This document shows, piece by piece, positions 35,761-44,784 of a DNA stretch of 64,000 nt. Source of the DNA: JANNMJ01 sp031425525 (GTDB lineage: Bacteria > Bacteroidota > Bacteroidia > Cytophagales > Hymenobacteraceae); the NCBI GenBank assembly GCA_031425525.1, contig JANPJM010000072.1:1-64000 (forward strand), written 5' to 3'. Made by a program: the position numbers and the translations under genes. How positions within the stretch are numbered: position 1 is the first letter of the stretch; every line of letters begins with the position of its first letter. The notes under the pieces were generated by a model. The model ran no database searches, was not told the origin of the DNA, and saw only the letters and a program-made list of their open reading frames with translations.

Positions 35761-38283
35761 ATGAAAATCTCCCTCGCCTGGCTCGCCGACCTCTACCCCG
35801 CCGCCGCCACCTTGGCTCCCGCCGAAATTTCGCGCCTCCTCACCAGCGGTGGCCTCGAAGTGGAAGGGCTCGACACCGTGGAGCGTGTGCCCGGCGGGCT
35901 GCGTAATGTGGTACTGGGCACGGTGCTGACGTGCGCCCGCCACCCCGACGCCGATAAACTGTCGGTGACGACCGTGCGCGTGGGGCCGGCCGAAACCGAC
36001 GTAAAACCCATCGTGTGCGGGGCACCCAACGTGGCGGCCGGGCAGCGCGTGGTGGTGGCGCTGGTGGGCGCCGAGTTGCACCCCGTGCCGGCCGAAGGCG
36101 CCGAAGCCAAGCCGCTCATCATCGGCAAATCGAAGATTCGGGGGCAGATGTCCGAAGGGATGATTTGCGCCGAAGACGAACTGGGCCTCGGCACGAGCCA
36201 CGCGGGGATTTTAGTGCTCGACACCGATTTGCCCGACGGCACGCCCGCCGCGCGTTATTTTGATCTGGAGGCCGAAACCGTCCTCGAAATCGGGCTGACC
36301 CCCAACCGCGCCGATGCCGCCAGCCACCTAGGTACCGCCCGCGACCTGCGCGCGCTGCTGCCGGGCACCGAGATTACGGTGCCGCCCATGGCCCAGCTTC
36401 AGTACGAAACCACGTTGCCGCGCGCCATCAACGTGGTGCTTGCTGATGCTGCGGCGTGCCCGCGCTACGCCGGGCTGAGTGTGCGCGGCGGGCGGGTGGG
36501 GCCCTCACCGGAGTGGTTGCAGCGGCGGCTGCGCGCCATCGGGGTGGGGCCGATCAACAACGTGGTCGATGTCACGAATTACGTGCTGCACGAGCTGGGC
36601 CAGCCGCTGCACGCCTTCGACGCCGACAAGATTCAGGGCGGCGCGCTGACCGTGCGGCGCGCGGGCACGCCCACGCTGTTCACCACCCTCGACGGCGTAG
36701 CGCGCACCCTGCACCCCGATGATCTGGTGATTGCCGATACGGAAGGCCCGCTCGTGCTGGCGGGCGTGTTTGGCGGGCAGCGGGCGGCGGTTTCTTCGGA
36801 AACGGTGAACGTGTTTCTGGAGGCCGCTTATTTCAATCCGAGCGTCGTGCGGAAAGCCTCGCAGCGGCACGGGCTGAAGACGGATTCGTCGTTCCGCAAC
36901 GAGCGCGGCACCGACCCCAACGCCATACTACCGGCCCTGGCGCGCGCCGCGTACCTGCTCGCCGAGCTAACCGGCGGCACCATCGAAGGCGATTTCCAGG
37001 ACCACTACCCCGCGCCCATTAGGCCGCACGTGGTGGCGTTCAGTCCGGCGCGCGCGACCCGCCTGATTGGGCAGGAAATCGGGGAGGAGCGGATGCGGGA
37101 AATTCTGACGGCGCTCGAAATCAAGATTATAGCGGAAGTCGATGGCCGCTGGACGCTCCACGTGCCCGCCTACCGCGTGGACGTGACGCGCGAAGCCGAT
37201 GTGGTGGAAGACCTGCTGCGGATTTACGGGTTCGACAACATTGCGCTGCCCACCCACGCCGCCGCCCCCTACGTGGCGCCCACCCCGCGCCCCGACCCCG
37301 ACCGCCTCCGCCGCACCCTGAGCGAAATGCTGGTGGGGCGCGGGTACAACGAAATCATCACCTCCTCCCTCACCTGGAGCGGCTACTACGAGGACGCAGC
37401 TTCAAGCGACAGGCTTCAAGCTTCAAGCACCGGGCAGCTCGAAACTCAAAACTCGAAACTCGAAACTCGAAACTCCCAACTCGTCCGCCTCGCCAACGCC
37501 AACTCCGCCGAGCTGAACGTGCTGCGCCCGACCCTCGTGCCCACCGTTTTGGATGTGCTGCGGCGCAACCTCAACCGCCGGCAGCGCGACCTGAAACTGT
37601 ATGAGTTTGGCCGCACCTACACGATGAAACCCTCCGGCGCCACTACTGAGCGCGAAACGCTGCTGCTGGTACTCACGGGGCAGCGCGAAGCCGAGTCGTG
37701 GGCGCGCAAGGCCGAGAAGGCCACTTTCCACGACCTGGCGGGCACGGTGCTGGCGGTATTGGCGCGCTTAGGCATTGCCGAGCCGCAGCAACAGCTGCTG
37801 CCCGACGGGCACGCCTACCTCACGGGCGGCCTCACGCTGCACCGGCAGGCCAACGGCCCGGCCATCGCCACGGTGGGCGTGCTGGATGCGCGCCAGGCGA
37901 AGGCGTTCGATGTAGAACAGCCGGTGTTTTGGGCGGAAATCGATTGGTCGGCGCTGGGCAAAGCCACGCCCCCGACCATCACGGCGCGCGAGTTGCCACG
38001 CTTCCCGGAAGTGCGGCGCGATCTGTCGCTGGTGGTCGATAGAGGGGTATCGTTCGCGGAAATAGCGGCGGTGGCGCGGCGCACCGAACGTAAGCTCCTC
38101 ACCGATCTCAACGTGTTCGATGTGTACGAAGGCGACCGCCTCGAAACCGGTAAGAAAGCCGTGGCCGTGGCCTTCACGCTGCAAGACCCCGAGCAGACCC
38201 TGACCGATAAAGTGATCGATGGCACGATGGCGCGGCTGCTCCAGCAACTCGAAAAGCAGGTGGGCGCAGTGGTGCGGCGCTAG
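35761..38283 (+). CDS. pheT: Phenylalanyl-tRNA synthetase beta subunit
   Basis: 840 residues. Attaches Phe to tRNA as an (alpha-beta)2 enzyme. Domains in order: N-terminal helix (MKISLAWLADLYP), tRNA-binding OB domain (about 40-150, CGAPNVAAGQRVVVALVGAE), B3/4 editing domain (NNVVDVTNYVLHELGQPLHA), B5, catalytic-like core, and FDX-ACB domain (RFPEVRRDLSLVVDRGVSFA). Residues about 546-574 are an unusual insert, SSDRLQASSTGQLETQNSK followed by LETRNSQL, encoded by intergenic-type repeat DNA between core strands (LTWSGYYED | RLANANSAELNVLRPTLVP). Everything else is normal; the insert presumably sits in a surface loop. Confidence 0.96.
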   Translation: MKISLAWLADLYPAAATLAPAEISRLLTSGGLEVEGLDTVERVPGGLRNVVLGTVLTCARHPDADKLSVTTVRVGPAETDVKPIVCGAPNVAAGQRVVVALVGAELHPVPAEGAEAKPLIIGKSKIRGQMSEGMICAEDELGLGTSHAGILVLDTDLPDGTPAARYFDLEAETVLEIGLTPNRADAASHLGTARDLRALLPGTEITVPPMAQLQYETTLPRAINVVLADAAACPRYAGLSVRGGRVGPSPEWLQRRLRAIGVGPINNVVDVTNYVLHELGQPLHAFDADKIQGGALTVRRAGTPTLFTTLDGVARTLHPDDLVIADTEGPLVLAGVFGGQRAAVSSETVNVFLEAAYFNPSVVRKASQRHGLKTDSSFRNERGTDPNAILPALARAAYLLAELTGGTIEGDFQDHYPAPIRPHVVAFSPARATRLIGQEIGEERMREILTALEIKIIAEVDGRWTLHVPAYRVDVTREADVVEDLLRIYGFDNIALPTHAAAPYVAPTPRPDPDRLRRTLSEMLVGRGYNEIITSSLTWSGYYEDAASSDRLQASSTGQLETQNSKLETRNSQLVRLANANSAELNVLRPTLVPTVLDVLRRNLNRRQRDLKLYEFGRTYTMKPSGATTERETLLLVLTGQREAESWARKAEKATFHDLAGTVLAVLARLGIAEPQQQLLPDGHAYLTGGLTLHRQANGPAIATVGVLDARQAKAFDVEQPVFWAEIDWSALGKATPPTITARELPRFPEVRRDLSLVVDRGVSFAEIAAVARRTERKLLTDLNVFDVYEGDRLETGKKAVAVAFTLQDPEQTLTDKVIDGTMARLLQQLEKQVGAVVRR
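37397..37482. repeat. Intergenic-type repeat inserted in frame in pheT
   Basis: Built of ttcaagc words (cttcaagcgacaggcttcaa...gc) followed by four aaactcg/aaactc words. It adds about 29 codons without breaking the frame. Confidence 0.8.
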
Positions 38284-38433
38284 CCGCTCGCCCGGGGCGA
38301 CTGCCCCGGCGCGACAAAATACCAGGGGCTCCAGCTCCCGCACGTCGTTCCGGCGCAAACCGTGGCGATAGCGGGGGCTGGAGCCCCTAAACGTAGTTCG
38401 CGATGGGGCTTCAGCCCCGGGCGGGCGGTCGAT
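38284..38433. repeat. Compound palindrome after pheT
   Basis: Outer arms ccgctcgcccggggc / gccccgggcgggcgg; inner arms aggggctccagctccc / gggggctggagcccct. It resembles the 23601/30643 family in architecture (ggggctggagcccc core) but not in its outer arms. Likely the pheT terminator. Confidence 0.7.
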
Positions 38434-38503
38434 AATTTTTTTGGGACTTCATGCAACGTCCGGCACCGCGCCGCTCGTCAAGCCCCCGAACCCCGTTGCT
38501 GCT

Positions 38504-39073
38504 ATGCCGCCACCCGCCCCCGTTGCTCCTGATGCGCAGTTGCTGGCCCGCTGCCGGCGCGGCGAGGCAGCGGCGCAGGAGCAACTGTACCGGCTGCTGG
38601 CGCCCCGGTTGTTGGTGGTGGCGCGCCGCTATTCGCGCACCGACGCCGACGCCGAAGACGCCCTGCAACGGGCGATGCTCAACATCCTCACGCGGCTCGA
38701 TCAATGGAAACAAACCGGCCCTTTTGACGCCTGGGCGCGCCGCGTCACGGTGAATGTGGCGCTTGACTTGTGGCGCCAAACCGAGCCGCGCGCCATATCC
38801 TGGGGCGATGCCGCCCCCGCCGACGTAGCCACCCCCGACCCCACGCCCCTCGAACAACTTTCGGCTGACGACCTGCTCGCCGTCCTCGATACGCTGCCGG
38901 CCGGCTACCGCACCGTGCTCAACCTGTACGCCATCGAAGGGTACTCGCACCTCGAAATCGCGGGGCTGTTGGGTATCGCCGAAGGCACTTCCAAATCGCA
39001 GTTGGCGCGGGCCCGCGTCTTGCTGGCCCGCCGCCTGACCGTTACTGCCGCCGTGGCGGCCCCCACCCTATGA
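38504..39073 (+). CDS. ECF-type RNA polymerase sigma factor
   Basis: 189 residues from the ATG at 38504; the frame upstream lies in repeat DNA. Region 2: LLARCRRGEAAAQEQLYRLL, then DAEDALQRAMLNILTRLDQW and FDAWARRVTVNVALDLWRQ. Region 4: LDTLPAGYRTVLNLYAIEGY and SHLEIAGLLGIAEGTSKSQL. Its stop overlaps the ATG of the next gene (ATGA), so the two are translationally coupled; the partner is probably its membrane-bound regulator or effector. Confidence 0.92.
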   Translation: MPPPAPVAPDAQLLARCRRGEAAAQEQLYRLLAPRLLVVARRYSRTDADAEDALQRAMLNILTRLDQWKQTGPFDAWARRVTVNVALDLWRQTEPRAISWGDAAPADVATPDPTPLEQLSADDLLAVLDTLPAGYRTVLNLYAIEGYSHLEIAGLLGIAEGTSKSQLARARVLLARRLTVTAAVAAPTL

Positions 39074-40566
39074 CCACGCCCGAAACCGACCCGCTTTTCG
39101 ATGCTTTGCGTGCCCGTCTCGGTGACCACGAGCGCGCGCCGGCGGCTGCCTCGTGGGCGGTGGTGGCGGCCGGGTTGGCGGCGGCCCGTCGGCGGCGGCG
39201 GTGGCGCTGGGGGTTTTTATTGATGGGGGTTATAGGAGTTCTGGGCCTCATAGGAGTTATAGGAGGCAGGGACAGCCTGACCAGAACTTGGGAAATGGGG
39301 AAAGCCCCGCGCACGAGTGGGGCTACGTCCTCTTCTTCTATTGAAAGAATGGTGGCCCCCGCAGTTTCTGGAAAGGCATCCGCAGACTTGCGCACGGCCT
39401 CCCCAGTTACTGGAAGAGCATCCGCAGACTTGCGCCCGGCCTCCGCAGTTTCCGGAAAGGCACCCGCAGGTTTGCGCACGGCATCCGCCGTTTCTGGAAA
39501 GGCACCCGCAGACTTGCGCATAGCATCCGCCGTTTCTGGAAAGGCACCCGCAGGTTTGCGCACGGCCCCCACCGTTTCTGCAATCCCTTCCCATTCCTCC
39601 GATATCTCCCATACCGCTCATCCGTCCTATAAAAGCAACCAACCTATTGCCCTACTGCCCACCCACGCCACATTTGCCCAAACGGGCCGGGCCACTGCCA
39701 ACGGCCTGGCCTTACTGGCATCGCGGGAAAGTACGCTGCAAACAGACTCTCTGAACGGCAAGCGGCCCATCGGCGCCCCCCAACCCGTTGCTGATTCGGC
39801 GCATCCGGTGCCGCCGTTGCCGCCCTCGCGGTGGGGCGTGGGGGTTAGCGGCGGACTTGCGGTCACGCACCGGCGGCTGGCGTCGGAGGGCCCGCGTTTG
39901 AGCCAAATCGAGCGGTGGAGTGTAGCCGGGGAGGGGGCTATTTCGGGGCGTTATGCCCTTACGCCGCACCTGCACCTCACGGCGGGCGTGGGCTACGCGG
40001 CGTACCGGCAACGTATTGATGCGGTAGTGGTGCGGCAGGGCACCGAGCTGGCGTACGTCGAGCAGACCATCACCGGCCCCGATGGCTTGCCCATCCGGAC
40101 GCTGAGCTGGCAGTGGGTGCCCACGGCCGAAGTCCGCAGCCGGCGGGCGGTGCGGGCGGCGCCCACGGCCCGCTACCTCACGCTGCCGGTGGGGGCCGAG
40201 TGGCACCCGCGCGGGGTGGCCACCTCGGCGCGCTGGCAGCCGGTGCTGGCGGGCGCGCTGGTGCCGCACGTGCTGCTGGGCGCCCGCGCGGCCACGCTGC
40301 CCACCGAAACCGACGAACCCGCGCTCCCGACCACCCGCGCCACCACTAACCTGCGGCCCATCGCCCTGGGCCTGAGCGCGGCCGTGGGCGTCGATTACGC
40401 CCTGCGGCCCGACGTGTGGCTCACCCTCCGGCCCGCTGCTACGCTGCTGCTCACCAATACGGCCGCGCCCGATGCGCCCCGCCGCCACCCGTGGCGCGTG
40501 GGCCTCACGGTCGGCCTCCGCTGGCAGTCGGCGCCGCGCCGGGTAACGCCGGGCGCAGTCCGCTGA
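39070..40566 (+). CDS. Sigma-factor partner: single-TM protein with repeat linker and barrel-like C-terminus
   Basis: 498 residues. The short cytoplasmic N-terminus (TPETDPLFDALRARLGDHER) and one membrane helix (GFLLMGVIGVLGLIGVIGG, about 50-68) are arranged like an anti-sigma factor. A periplasmic linker contains five 14-residue repeats (39364-39573). The C-terminal 240 residues have strand patterns of an outer-membrane-type beta-barrel (GVGVSGGLAVTHRRLAS; LHLTAGVGYAAYRQRID; WRVGLTVGLRW). Bacteroidota often encode such TM-linker-barrel proteins after ECF sigma genes. Whether it inhibits the sigma factor is inference. Confidence 0.75.
   Translation: MTTPETDPLFDALRARLGDHERAPAAASWAVVAAGLAAARRRRRWRWGFLLMGVIGVLGLIGVIGGRDSLTRTWEMGKAPRTSGATSSSSIERMVAPAVSGKASADLRTASPVTGRASADLRPASAVSGKAPAGLRTASAVSGKAPADLRIASAVSGKAPAGLRTAPTVSAIPSHSSDISHTAHPSYKSNQPIALLPTHATFAQTGRATANGLALLASRESTLQTDSLNGKRPIGAPQPVADSAHPVPPLPPSRWGVGVSGGLAVTHRRLASEGPRLSQIERWSVAGEGAISGRYALTPHLHLTAGVGYAAYRQRIDAVVVRQGTELAYVEQTITGPDGLPIRTLSWQWVPTAEVRSRRAVRAAPTARYLTLPVGAEWHPRGVATSARWQPVLAGALVPHVLLGARAATLPTETDEPALPTTRATTNLRPIALGLSAAVGVDYALRPDVWLTLRPAATLLLTNTAAPDAPRRHPWRVGLTVGLRWQSAPRRVTPGAVR
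39364..39573. repeat. Five tandem 42-bp repeats (14-residue units)
   Basis: Units of the form VSGKAPADLRTASA at 39364, 39406, 39448, 39490 and 39532. Copies differ at few positions, so the tract probably varies in number between strains. Confidence 0.92.
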
Positions 40567-40601
40567 ATCCGTTTTCTCCTTCTAAAAATCAATTTCTGCT
40601 G

Positions 40602-41612
40602 ATGAAAAAGATGTTGCTGGCCGCCCTCGCGGTGGTTGGGCTGGCTACGGCTTGCCGGAATGAGGCCGATGAGTTGGTGGTGCCCGCGAGTGGCCCGGCC
40701 TCTCTGGCGAACCTCACCAGGCGGTATGCGCCACCGGTGCAGGTGTTCGAGTTCGACCCGACGCAGCCGCACACCATCCGGACAGCGGGTGGGGCACGGT
40801 TGGAAATAGTAGCTAACGCGTTTGTGCGGTCTGATGGGTCGGTGCCTATCGGCCCAGCAAAGCTCCTATTTCAGGAGATATACAACCCCTCAGAGATGAT
40901 ATTGGCGAATATGCCGACGATGGGATGGGATAGAAACACCATAGTTAAACTAGAATCTGGCGGCGAATTTATTGTCAGAGCAAAAGAGCAGACTTCCGGT
41001 CTGGCCCTGCGGCTGAACAGAACGAATCGTTCGTCCGACAGCAAGCTGATAATGCGGAGTCCTGCTACTGGTCGCGTACTAGCTAATTCGTCGGTTTCCA
41101 GAATGACGCAATGGATTCCTAGCCGATGGTCTCAGTCGCTGGATTCCCTTGTCTGGATGGAGCGCGATACGTTTACACGCGTAGGCAATCCGGTGTTAAC
41201 GGTGAGAATTCCATTCATCACAGACTCCATCGCCGGTCAGGGCGGGGCATTTTTGACTACATCATGGCCCGATTCGCTGGGCTTGATAAACATTGATGTT
41301 CTATATCAGGCTCCCGGGGCCAGGGTAAAGGTTTTTCTGTCGCACGATTCGGATTTGGGAGAAACTAGGGCATTTTTCGTCCCGGCAGCATTAAATGGCG
41401 TATTCCGGCCAGACCTCAATATAGGCATCAATATGCTTGAGCTGGATCGTGTACCGCAGAACACAGACCTTTCTGCCGTCGTGATTCAGGTCAAGGACGG
41501 CAAATACTACTTCGGCACCCACCGCGCGCCGGCCACCTCCGGCTTCATTTATCGGCCGGTGATGGAGGAGGTGAGCGAAGAAGAACTGGTGCGGCGCATC
41601 CGGCTGCTGTGA
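40602..41612 (+). CDS. Hypothetical lipoprotein
   Basis: 336 residues. The N-terminus MKKMLLAALAVVGLATAC is a lipoprotein signal with Cys at position 18. The mature part has a ZU5-like beta-sandwich opening: IRTAGGARLEIVANAFVRSD, then GPAKLLFQEIYNPSEMIL. This pattern is seen in Bacteroidota surface proteins. Codon use is less GC-rich than neighbours in the middle (about 40890-41480), so this part may have a foreign origin. It starts 36 bp after the barrel protein. Function unknown. Confidence 0.75.
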   Translation: MKKMLLAALAVVGLATACRNEADELVVPASGPASLANLTRRYAPPVQVFEFDPTQPHTIRTAGGARLEIVANAFVRSDGSVPIGPAKLLFQEIYNPSEMILANMPTMGWDRNTIVKLESGGEFIVRAKEQTSGLALRLNRTNRSSDSKLIMRSPATGRVLANSSVSRMTQWIPSRWSQSLDSLVWMERDTFTRVGNPVLTVRIPFITDSIAGQGGAFLTTSWPDSLGLINIDVLYQAPGARVKVFLSHDSDLGETRAFFVPAALNGVFRPDLNIGINMLELDRVPQNTDLSAVVIQVKDGKYYFGTHRAPATSGFIYRPVMEEVSEEELVRRIRLL

Positions 41613-41621
41613 GCCGCGCGC

Positions 41622-43475
41622 TTAGGTGAGCTGCATCCGGTAGAGGCCGGCGTAGAACCCATCGGGGCGGCGGAGCAGCTCGTCGTGGGTGCCTTGTTCC
41701 TTGATTTCGCCGTGGTCGAGAACGATGATGTTGTCGGCTTGGCGGATGGTGCTGAGGCGGTGGGCGATGACGAGCGACGTGCGCCCCTGCATCATGCGGG
41801 CGATGGCGAGTTGAATCAGCTCCTCGGTTTCGGAATCGACGGAGGACGTGGCCTCGTCGAGAATCAGGATGCGCGGGTTGTACACCATTGCCCGCACGAA
41901 CGAGATGAGTTGGCGCTGCCCGACGCTCAGGGTCGCGCCGCGCTCCATTACGGGGTAGTGCAGGCCGCCGGGTAGGCGCTCGATGAAGCGGCGGGCGCCC
42001 ACCAGGTCGGCGGCGGCCCACATCTGCGCTTCCGTGATGGCGGCGTTGCCGAGGGAGATATTGTCGGCGATGGTGCCCGAAAACAGGAATACATCCTGCA
42101 ACACCACGCCGATGTGGCGGCGCAGCTCGGCGAGGTCGTAGGTGTGGAGGTCGTGGCCGTCGATGCGAATCTGCCCGCGGTTGATCTCGTAAAACCGCCC
42201 CAGCAGGTTGATGATGCTCGTTTTGCCCGCGCCGGTGGCGCCCACGAACGCGACCGTCTGCCCGGCTTTGATATCGAAGGAGACATCGCGCAGCACCCAG
42301 TTTTCTTCTTTGTAGGCGAACCAGACGTGGTCGAAAACGACCTCGCCGCGCAACGGGGCCGCCGGAATGTAGCTGCCCGTGTGCGGGGTAAACTCCGTGG
42401 AATCGAGGAGTTTGAGCAGCCGTTCGGTGCTGACTACGCCGAGTTGGAGGGTGTTGAAGCGGTCGGCAATCTGGCGGATGGGCCGGAAAAACATCGCGAT
42501 GTACACGATGAACGCGATGAGCGTACCGAGGGTGATGTGCGCGTCGATGACGCCCTTGGCGCCGTACCACACCAGCAGCCCCGTGCCGGTGGCGGCGATG
42601 ACGTCGGCGACGGGGAAGTAGATCGAGTAGTACAGCACCGAGCGGATGTTGGCGCGGGTATGCTCCTGGTTGATGGCCTGAAACTTCCGCCGCTCGCGGC
42701 CTTCGTTGGCGAAAATCTGCACCACGTTCATGCCGGTGAGGTGTTCCTGGACGAAGGTGTTGAGGGCGGCCACGGCGGTGCGCACTTCCTGAAACGATTC
42801 CTTCACCTTTTCCTTGAAGATGTAGGTACTCAGCAGCATCAGCGGAAACGTGCTGAGGCAGACGAGCGTGAGTTTCCAGTCGAGCCAGAGCATATAGCCG
42901 AGGATGAAGACGATTTGCAGGATATCGCCGACCATCGCCGCGAGCCCTTCCGAAAACACATCGCTCAGGGTTTCCACGTCCGACACGGTGCGCGTGACCA
43001 ACACGCCGATGGGGGTGCGGTCGAAGAACGGCAGCCGCAGACTGAGCAGATGGCCGTAGAGGCGCACCCGGATGTCGCGGACGACCTGCTGGCCGAGCCA
43101 CCCGCCGAAATAGGTTTGCAAGTAGCTCACGATGGCGTGCGCCAGCAGCAGCACCCCCAGCCCGACGAACATCCGGTTGAGGCCGTCGGGGTCGCCGCGC
43201 AGGATGCGCTCATCGACGGCTTGCTGGATCAGAAACGGCCGCACCGCCGCCAAAATGGCCGCCGCGAGCGTGAGCAGAATGGTGAAGAAATAAATGCCCC
43301 GGTACGGCCGCACGTACTGCATCAGGCGGGCGAGCACCTTCCAGTCGAAGGCGGTGCCGGCGGCGGCGGGGGCAGCCGCCGGCGCCGCGGCGGGCGCGTT
43401 GGGAGGCGGAACGGGGGGAGCGGAAGCGATGGGTGGAGCCACGAAAAAAGAATTTCGCCCGAAAGATTGCCCCAT
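41622..43475 (-). CDS. ABC exporter, fused membrane and ATPase domains (MsbA/LmrA-like)
   Basis: 617 residues. An Ala/Pro-rich N-terminal tail (about 1-45) is followed by six membrane helices (YFFTILLTLAAAILAAVRPF; LGVLLLAHAIVSYLQTYFGG) with the coupling-helix region, then the ATPase. The ATPase has Walker A GATGAGKTS, Q-loop VLQDVFLFSGTI, signature LSVGQRQLISFVRAM, Walker B ILILDEATSSVDSETE and H-loop VIAHRLST. It probably exports lipids or hydrophobic compounds as a homodimer or heterodimer; no partner half-transporter is adjacent. Confidence 0.93.
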   Translation of the reverse strand: MGQSFGRNSFFVAPPIASAPPVPPPNAPAAAPAAAPAAAGTAFDWKVLARLMQYVRPYRGIYFFTILLTLAAAILAAVRPFLIQQAVDERILRGDPDGLNRMFVGLGVLLLAHAIVSYLQTYFGGWLGQQVVRDIRVRLYGHLLSLRLPFFDRTPIGVLVTRTVSDVETLSDVFSEGLAAMVGDILQIVFILGYMLWLDWKLTLVCLSTFPLMLLSTYIFKEKVKESFQEVRTAVAALNTFVQEHLTGMNVVQIFANEGRERRKFQAINQEHTRANIRSVLYYSIYFPVADVIAATGTGLLVWYGAKGVIDAHITLGTLIAFIVYIAMFFRPIRQIADRFNTLQLGVVSTERLLKLLDSTEFTPHTGSYIPAAPLRGEVVFDHVWFAYKEENWVLRDVSFDIKAGQTVAFVGATGAGKTSIINLLGRFYEINRGQIRIDGHDLHTYDLAELRRHIGVVLQDVFLFSGTIADNISLGNAAITEAQMWAAADLVGARRFIERLPGGLHYPVMERGATLSVGQRQLISFVRAMVYNPRILILDEATSSVDSETEELIQLAIARMMQGRTSLVIAHRLSTIRQADNIIVLDHGEIKEQGTHDELLRRPDGFYAGLYRMQLT

Positions 43476-43501
43476 TCTTGCGCGCGTACCGGTTAGGCGA
43501 G

Positions 43502-43509
43502 TACTTTTG
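43502..43509 (+). promoter_or_regulatory. Promoter of the tRNA-Val gene (TACTTTTG)
   Basis: Perfect TAnnTTTG -7 box with CTTG (one mismatch to TTTG) 21 bp upstream, and 43 bp before the tRNA. This is the best two-part Bacteroidota promoter in the window. Confidence 0.6.
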
Positions 43510-43552
43510 TGTAACGATTCGCCGCCGCGCGGGTCGGGGGTTCCCGCCCAAC

Positions 43553-43627
43553 GGGATGTTAGCTCAGTTGGTTTAGAGCGCTTGCTTCACACGCAAGAGG
43601 TCACTGGTTCGAATCCAGTACGTCCCA
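43553..43627 (+). tRNA. tRNA-Val (anticodon CAC)
   Basis: 75 nt. Acceptor GGGATGT pairs with ACGTCCC (one T-G pair), discriminator A. D-arm region GCTCAGTTGGTTTAGAGC; anticodon stem CTTGC/GCAAG with loop TTCACAC giving anticodon CAC; T-arm ACTGGTTCGAATCCAGT. CCA is not encoded. Confidence 0.95.
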
Positions 43628-43644
43628 CATACTTGGTACTTTCT

Positions 43645-43685
43645 GCAACAGGCAGTCGCTGGTTCGTCCGGTGGCTGCCTGTTGC
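43645..43685 (+). terminator. Hairpin after tRNA-Val
   Basis: Perfect 11-bp stem gcaacaggcag/ctgcctgttgc, 19-nt loop, 17 bp past the tRNA. Only a short T-stretch follows. Confidence 0.5.
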
Positions 43686-43808
43686 GCGTTTGGGGCGGGG
43701 GAGAGGCGGGGGCGGTGGTGGGTTGGGGGCGACGCCCGGCGGGGGTACGTGGGGCGCCCGCGGGCGCCCGGGGCGGGCCGTTACGGCGCCGGAACCAGCG
43801 CGGCAGGG

Positions 43809-43861
43809 GTGGGATAGAGTGGGGATAGAGTGGGGATAGCGTGGGGATAGCGTGGGGATAC
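43809..43861. repeat. 11-bp tandem repeat (gtggggatagc/a), about five copies
   Basis: Units gtggggatag(a/c) follow one another without gaps (first unit has one G fewer). Within a spacer that otherwise (43686-43808) is G-rich and without a gene. Confidence 0.85.
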
Positions 43862-43879
43862 CCATACTATACCTACGCT

Positions 43880-44077
43880 TTAGCTCCGGCGCAGGGCGGC
43901 GCGCACTTCGGCTTCGTTGAAATAGTAAAAGCGGCAATACTCGGTGACGGTGATGGGCGCGCGGGCGGCTTTGCCGAGGTGGACGCGGACGCGCTGAATG
44001 CGGCGGCGGGCCGTGTCGTAGCAGATATTGTCGAGGAGGAGGAGGTCTTTGGGGTGGATGATGAGCAGGGGCATCAT
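43880..44077 (-). CDS. Small hypothetical protein, HTH-like
   Basis: 65 residues: MMPLLIIHPKDLLLLDNICY, then DTARRRIQRVRVHLGK, and ITVTEYCRFYYFNEAEVRAA. The arrangement (LD-x-x-x-x-x-TARR-x-I, then ITVxEYC...VRxxL) resembles small Bacteroidota DNA-binding or excisionase-like proteins; this is pattern recognition, not proof. It lies just after the tRNA gene, a common place for mobile-element remnants. Confidence 0.55.
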   Translation of the reverse strand: MMPLLIIHPKDLLLLDNICYDTARRRIQRVRVHLGKAARAPITVTEYCRFYYFNEAEVRAALRRS

Positions 44078-44265
44078 AAGGGGGCAGCAGGTGGGTGGGG
44101 TGAGTTTTTGAGTAGCTGCTTACTTAACGATTGAGCGGGGGGGAAACGTGTGTTGGGGGGATGGTTTTTTTACATTTTTATGAAGTTGGAAAGGGTGTTG
44201 AAGTTGTGGCGTGACTGGACGCTTAGCACGGCCGCGACCTACCCGGCTTGCCAGTGGCAGTGTAG

Positions 44266-44488
44266 TCAAAGGACTTTTTCTGCTGGATGGCAGTCTTTCT
44301 CCTCCCACTGAGAAAGGCGCCCGGTTAGCTGGCGCTCCGAGAAGTCGCCGTAGCAGAGGGCCATATACTTCTGGTGGGTGTAGGACTTGATGAAGTCTTC
44401 GACCTAATCGGGGCGTTGCTCGGCAAAGAAGGGCTGGTAGCGCGGGTTGCCGTGCAGGTCGGTCGCGATCTACTCGGTGGTGGCGTCT
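44266..44488 (-). pseudogene. Decayed reading frame with internal stops
   Basis: One minus-strand frame reads IATDLHGNPRYQPFFAEQRP, stop, then VEDFIKSYTHQKYMALCYGD and FSERQLTGRLSQWEEKDCHP. At least two in-frame stops interrupt it. The long peptide stretches look genuinely coding in origin. Family not recognised. The rest of 44078-44784 shows no gene; GC drops towards 44600. Confidence 0.5.
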
Positions 44489-44784
44489 GGGGGAGTGGGG
44501 GGCAGTTGAGGGATGGGTCGAAGGTGGTGGGTAGAGTGATGTTGGGGGGCGGGCACATTGGGGCAACAAGGAAAAACTTGTCCAAAAAATCTTTCAAGAT
44601 AGTCACCTGCACGTCGTGTAAGAGTTTAAAGGCAAGTAATTTGCGCTACGTTATAGAAAGTGCGAAGTAACCCAGCCCAAAAATTCTGCTGGAGCATCAA
44701 GAGACAGAATTCGCCATGATGGGCGTATCTTGACGACCTTCGTGCTCCGTTTCGTATCGTAACTTTCAGCGCTCGACCAGCAAG

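Noticed and set aside
39042..39572. Minus-strand repeat protein opposite the sigma-partner gene
   Set aside because: It is the antisense of the 42-bp repeats, which keep all frames open; the plus-strand gene has TM and barrel features and is coupled to the sigma gene.
40890..41480. Lipoprotein mid-region as an inserted foreign gene
   Set aside because: The frame and strand patterns run through without a break; only composition differs.
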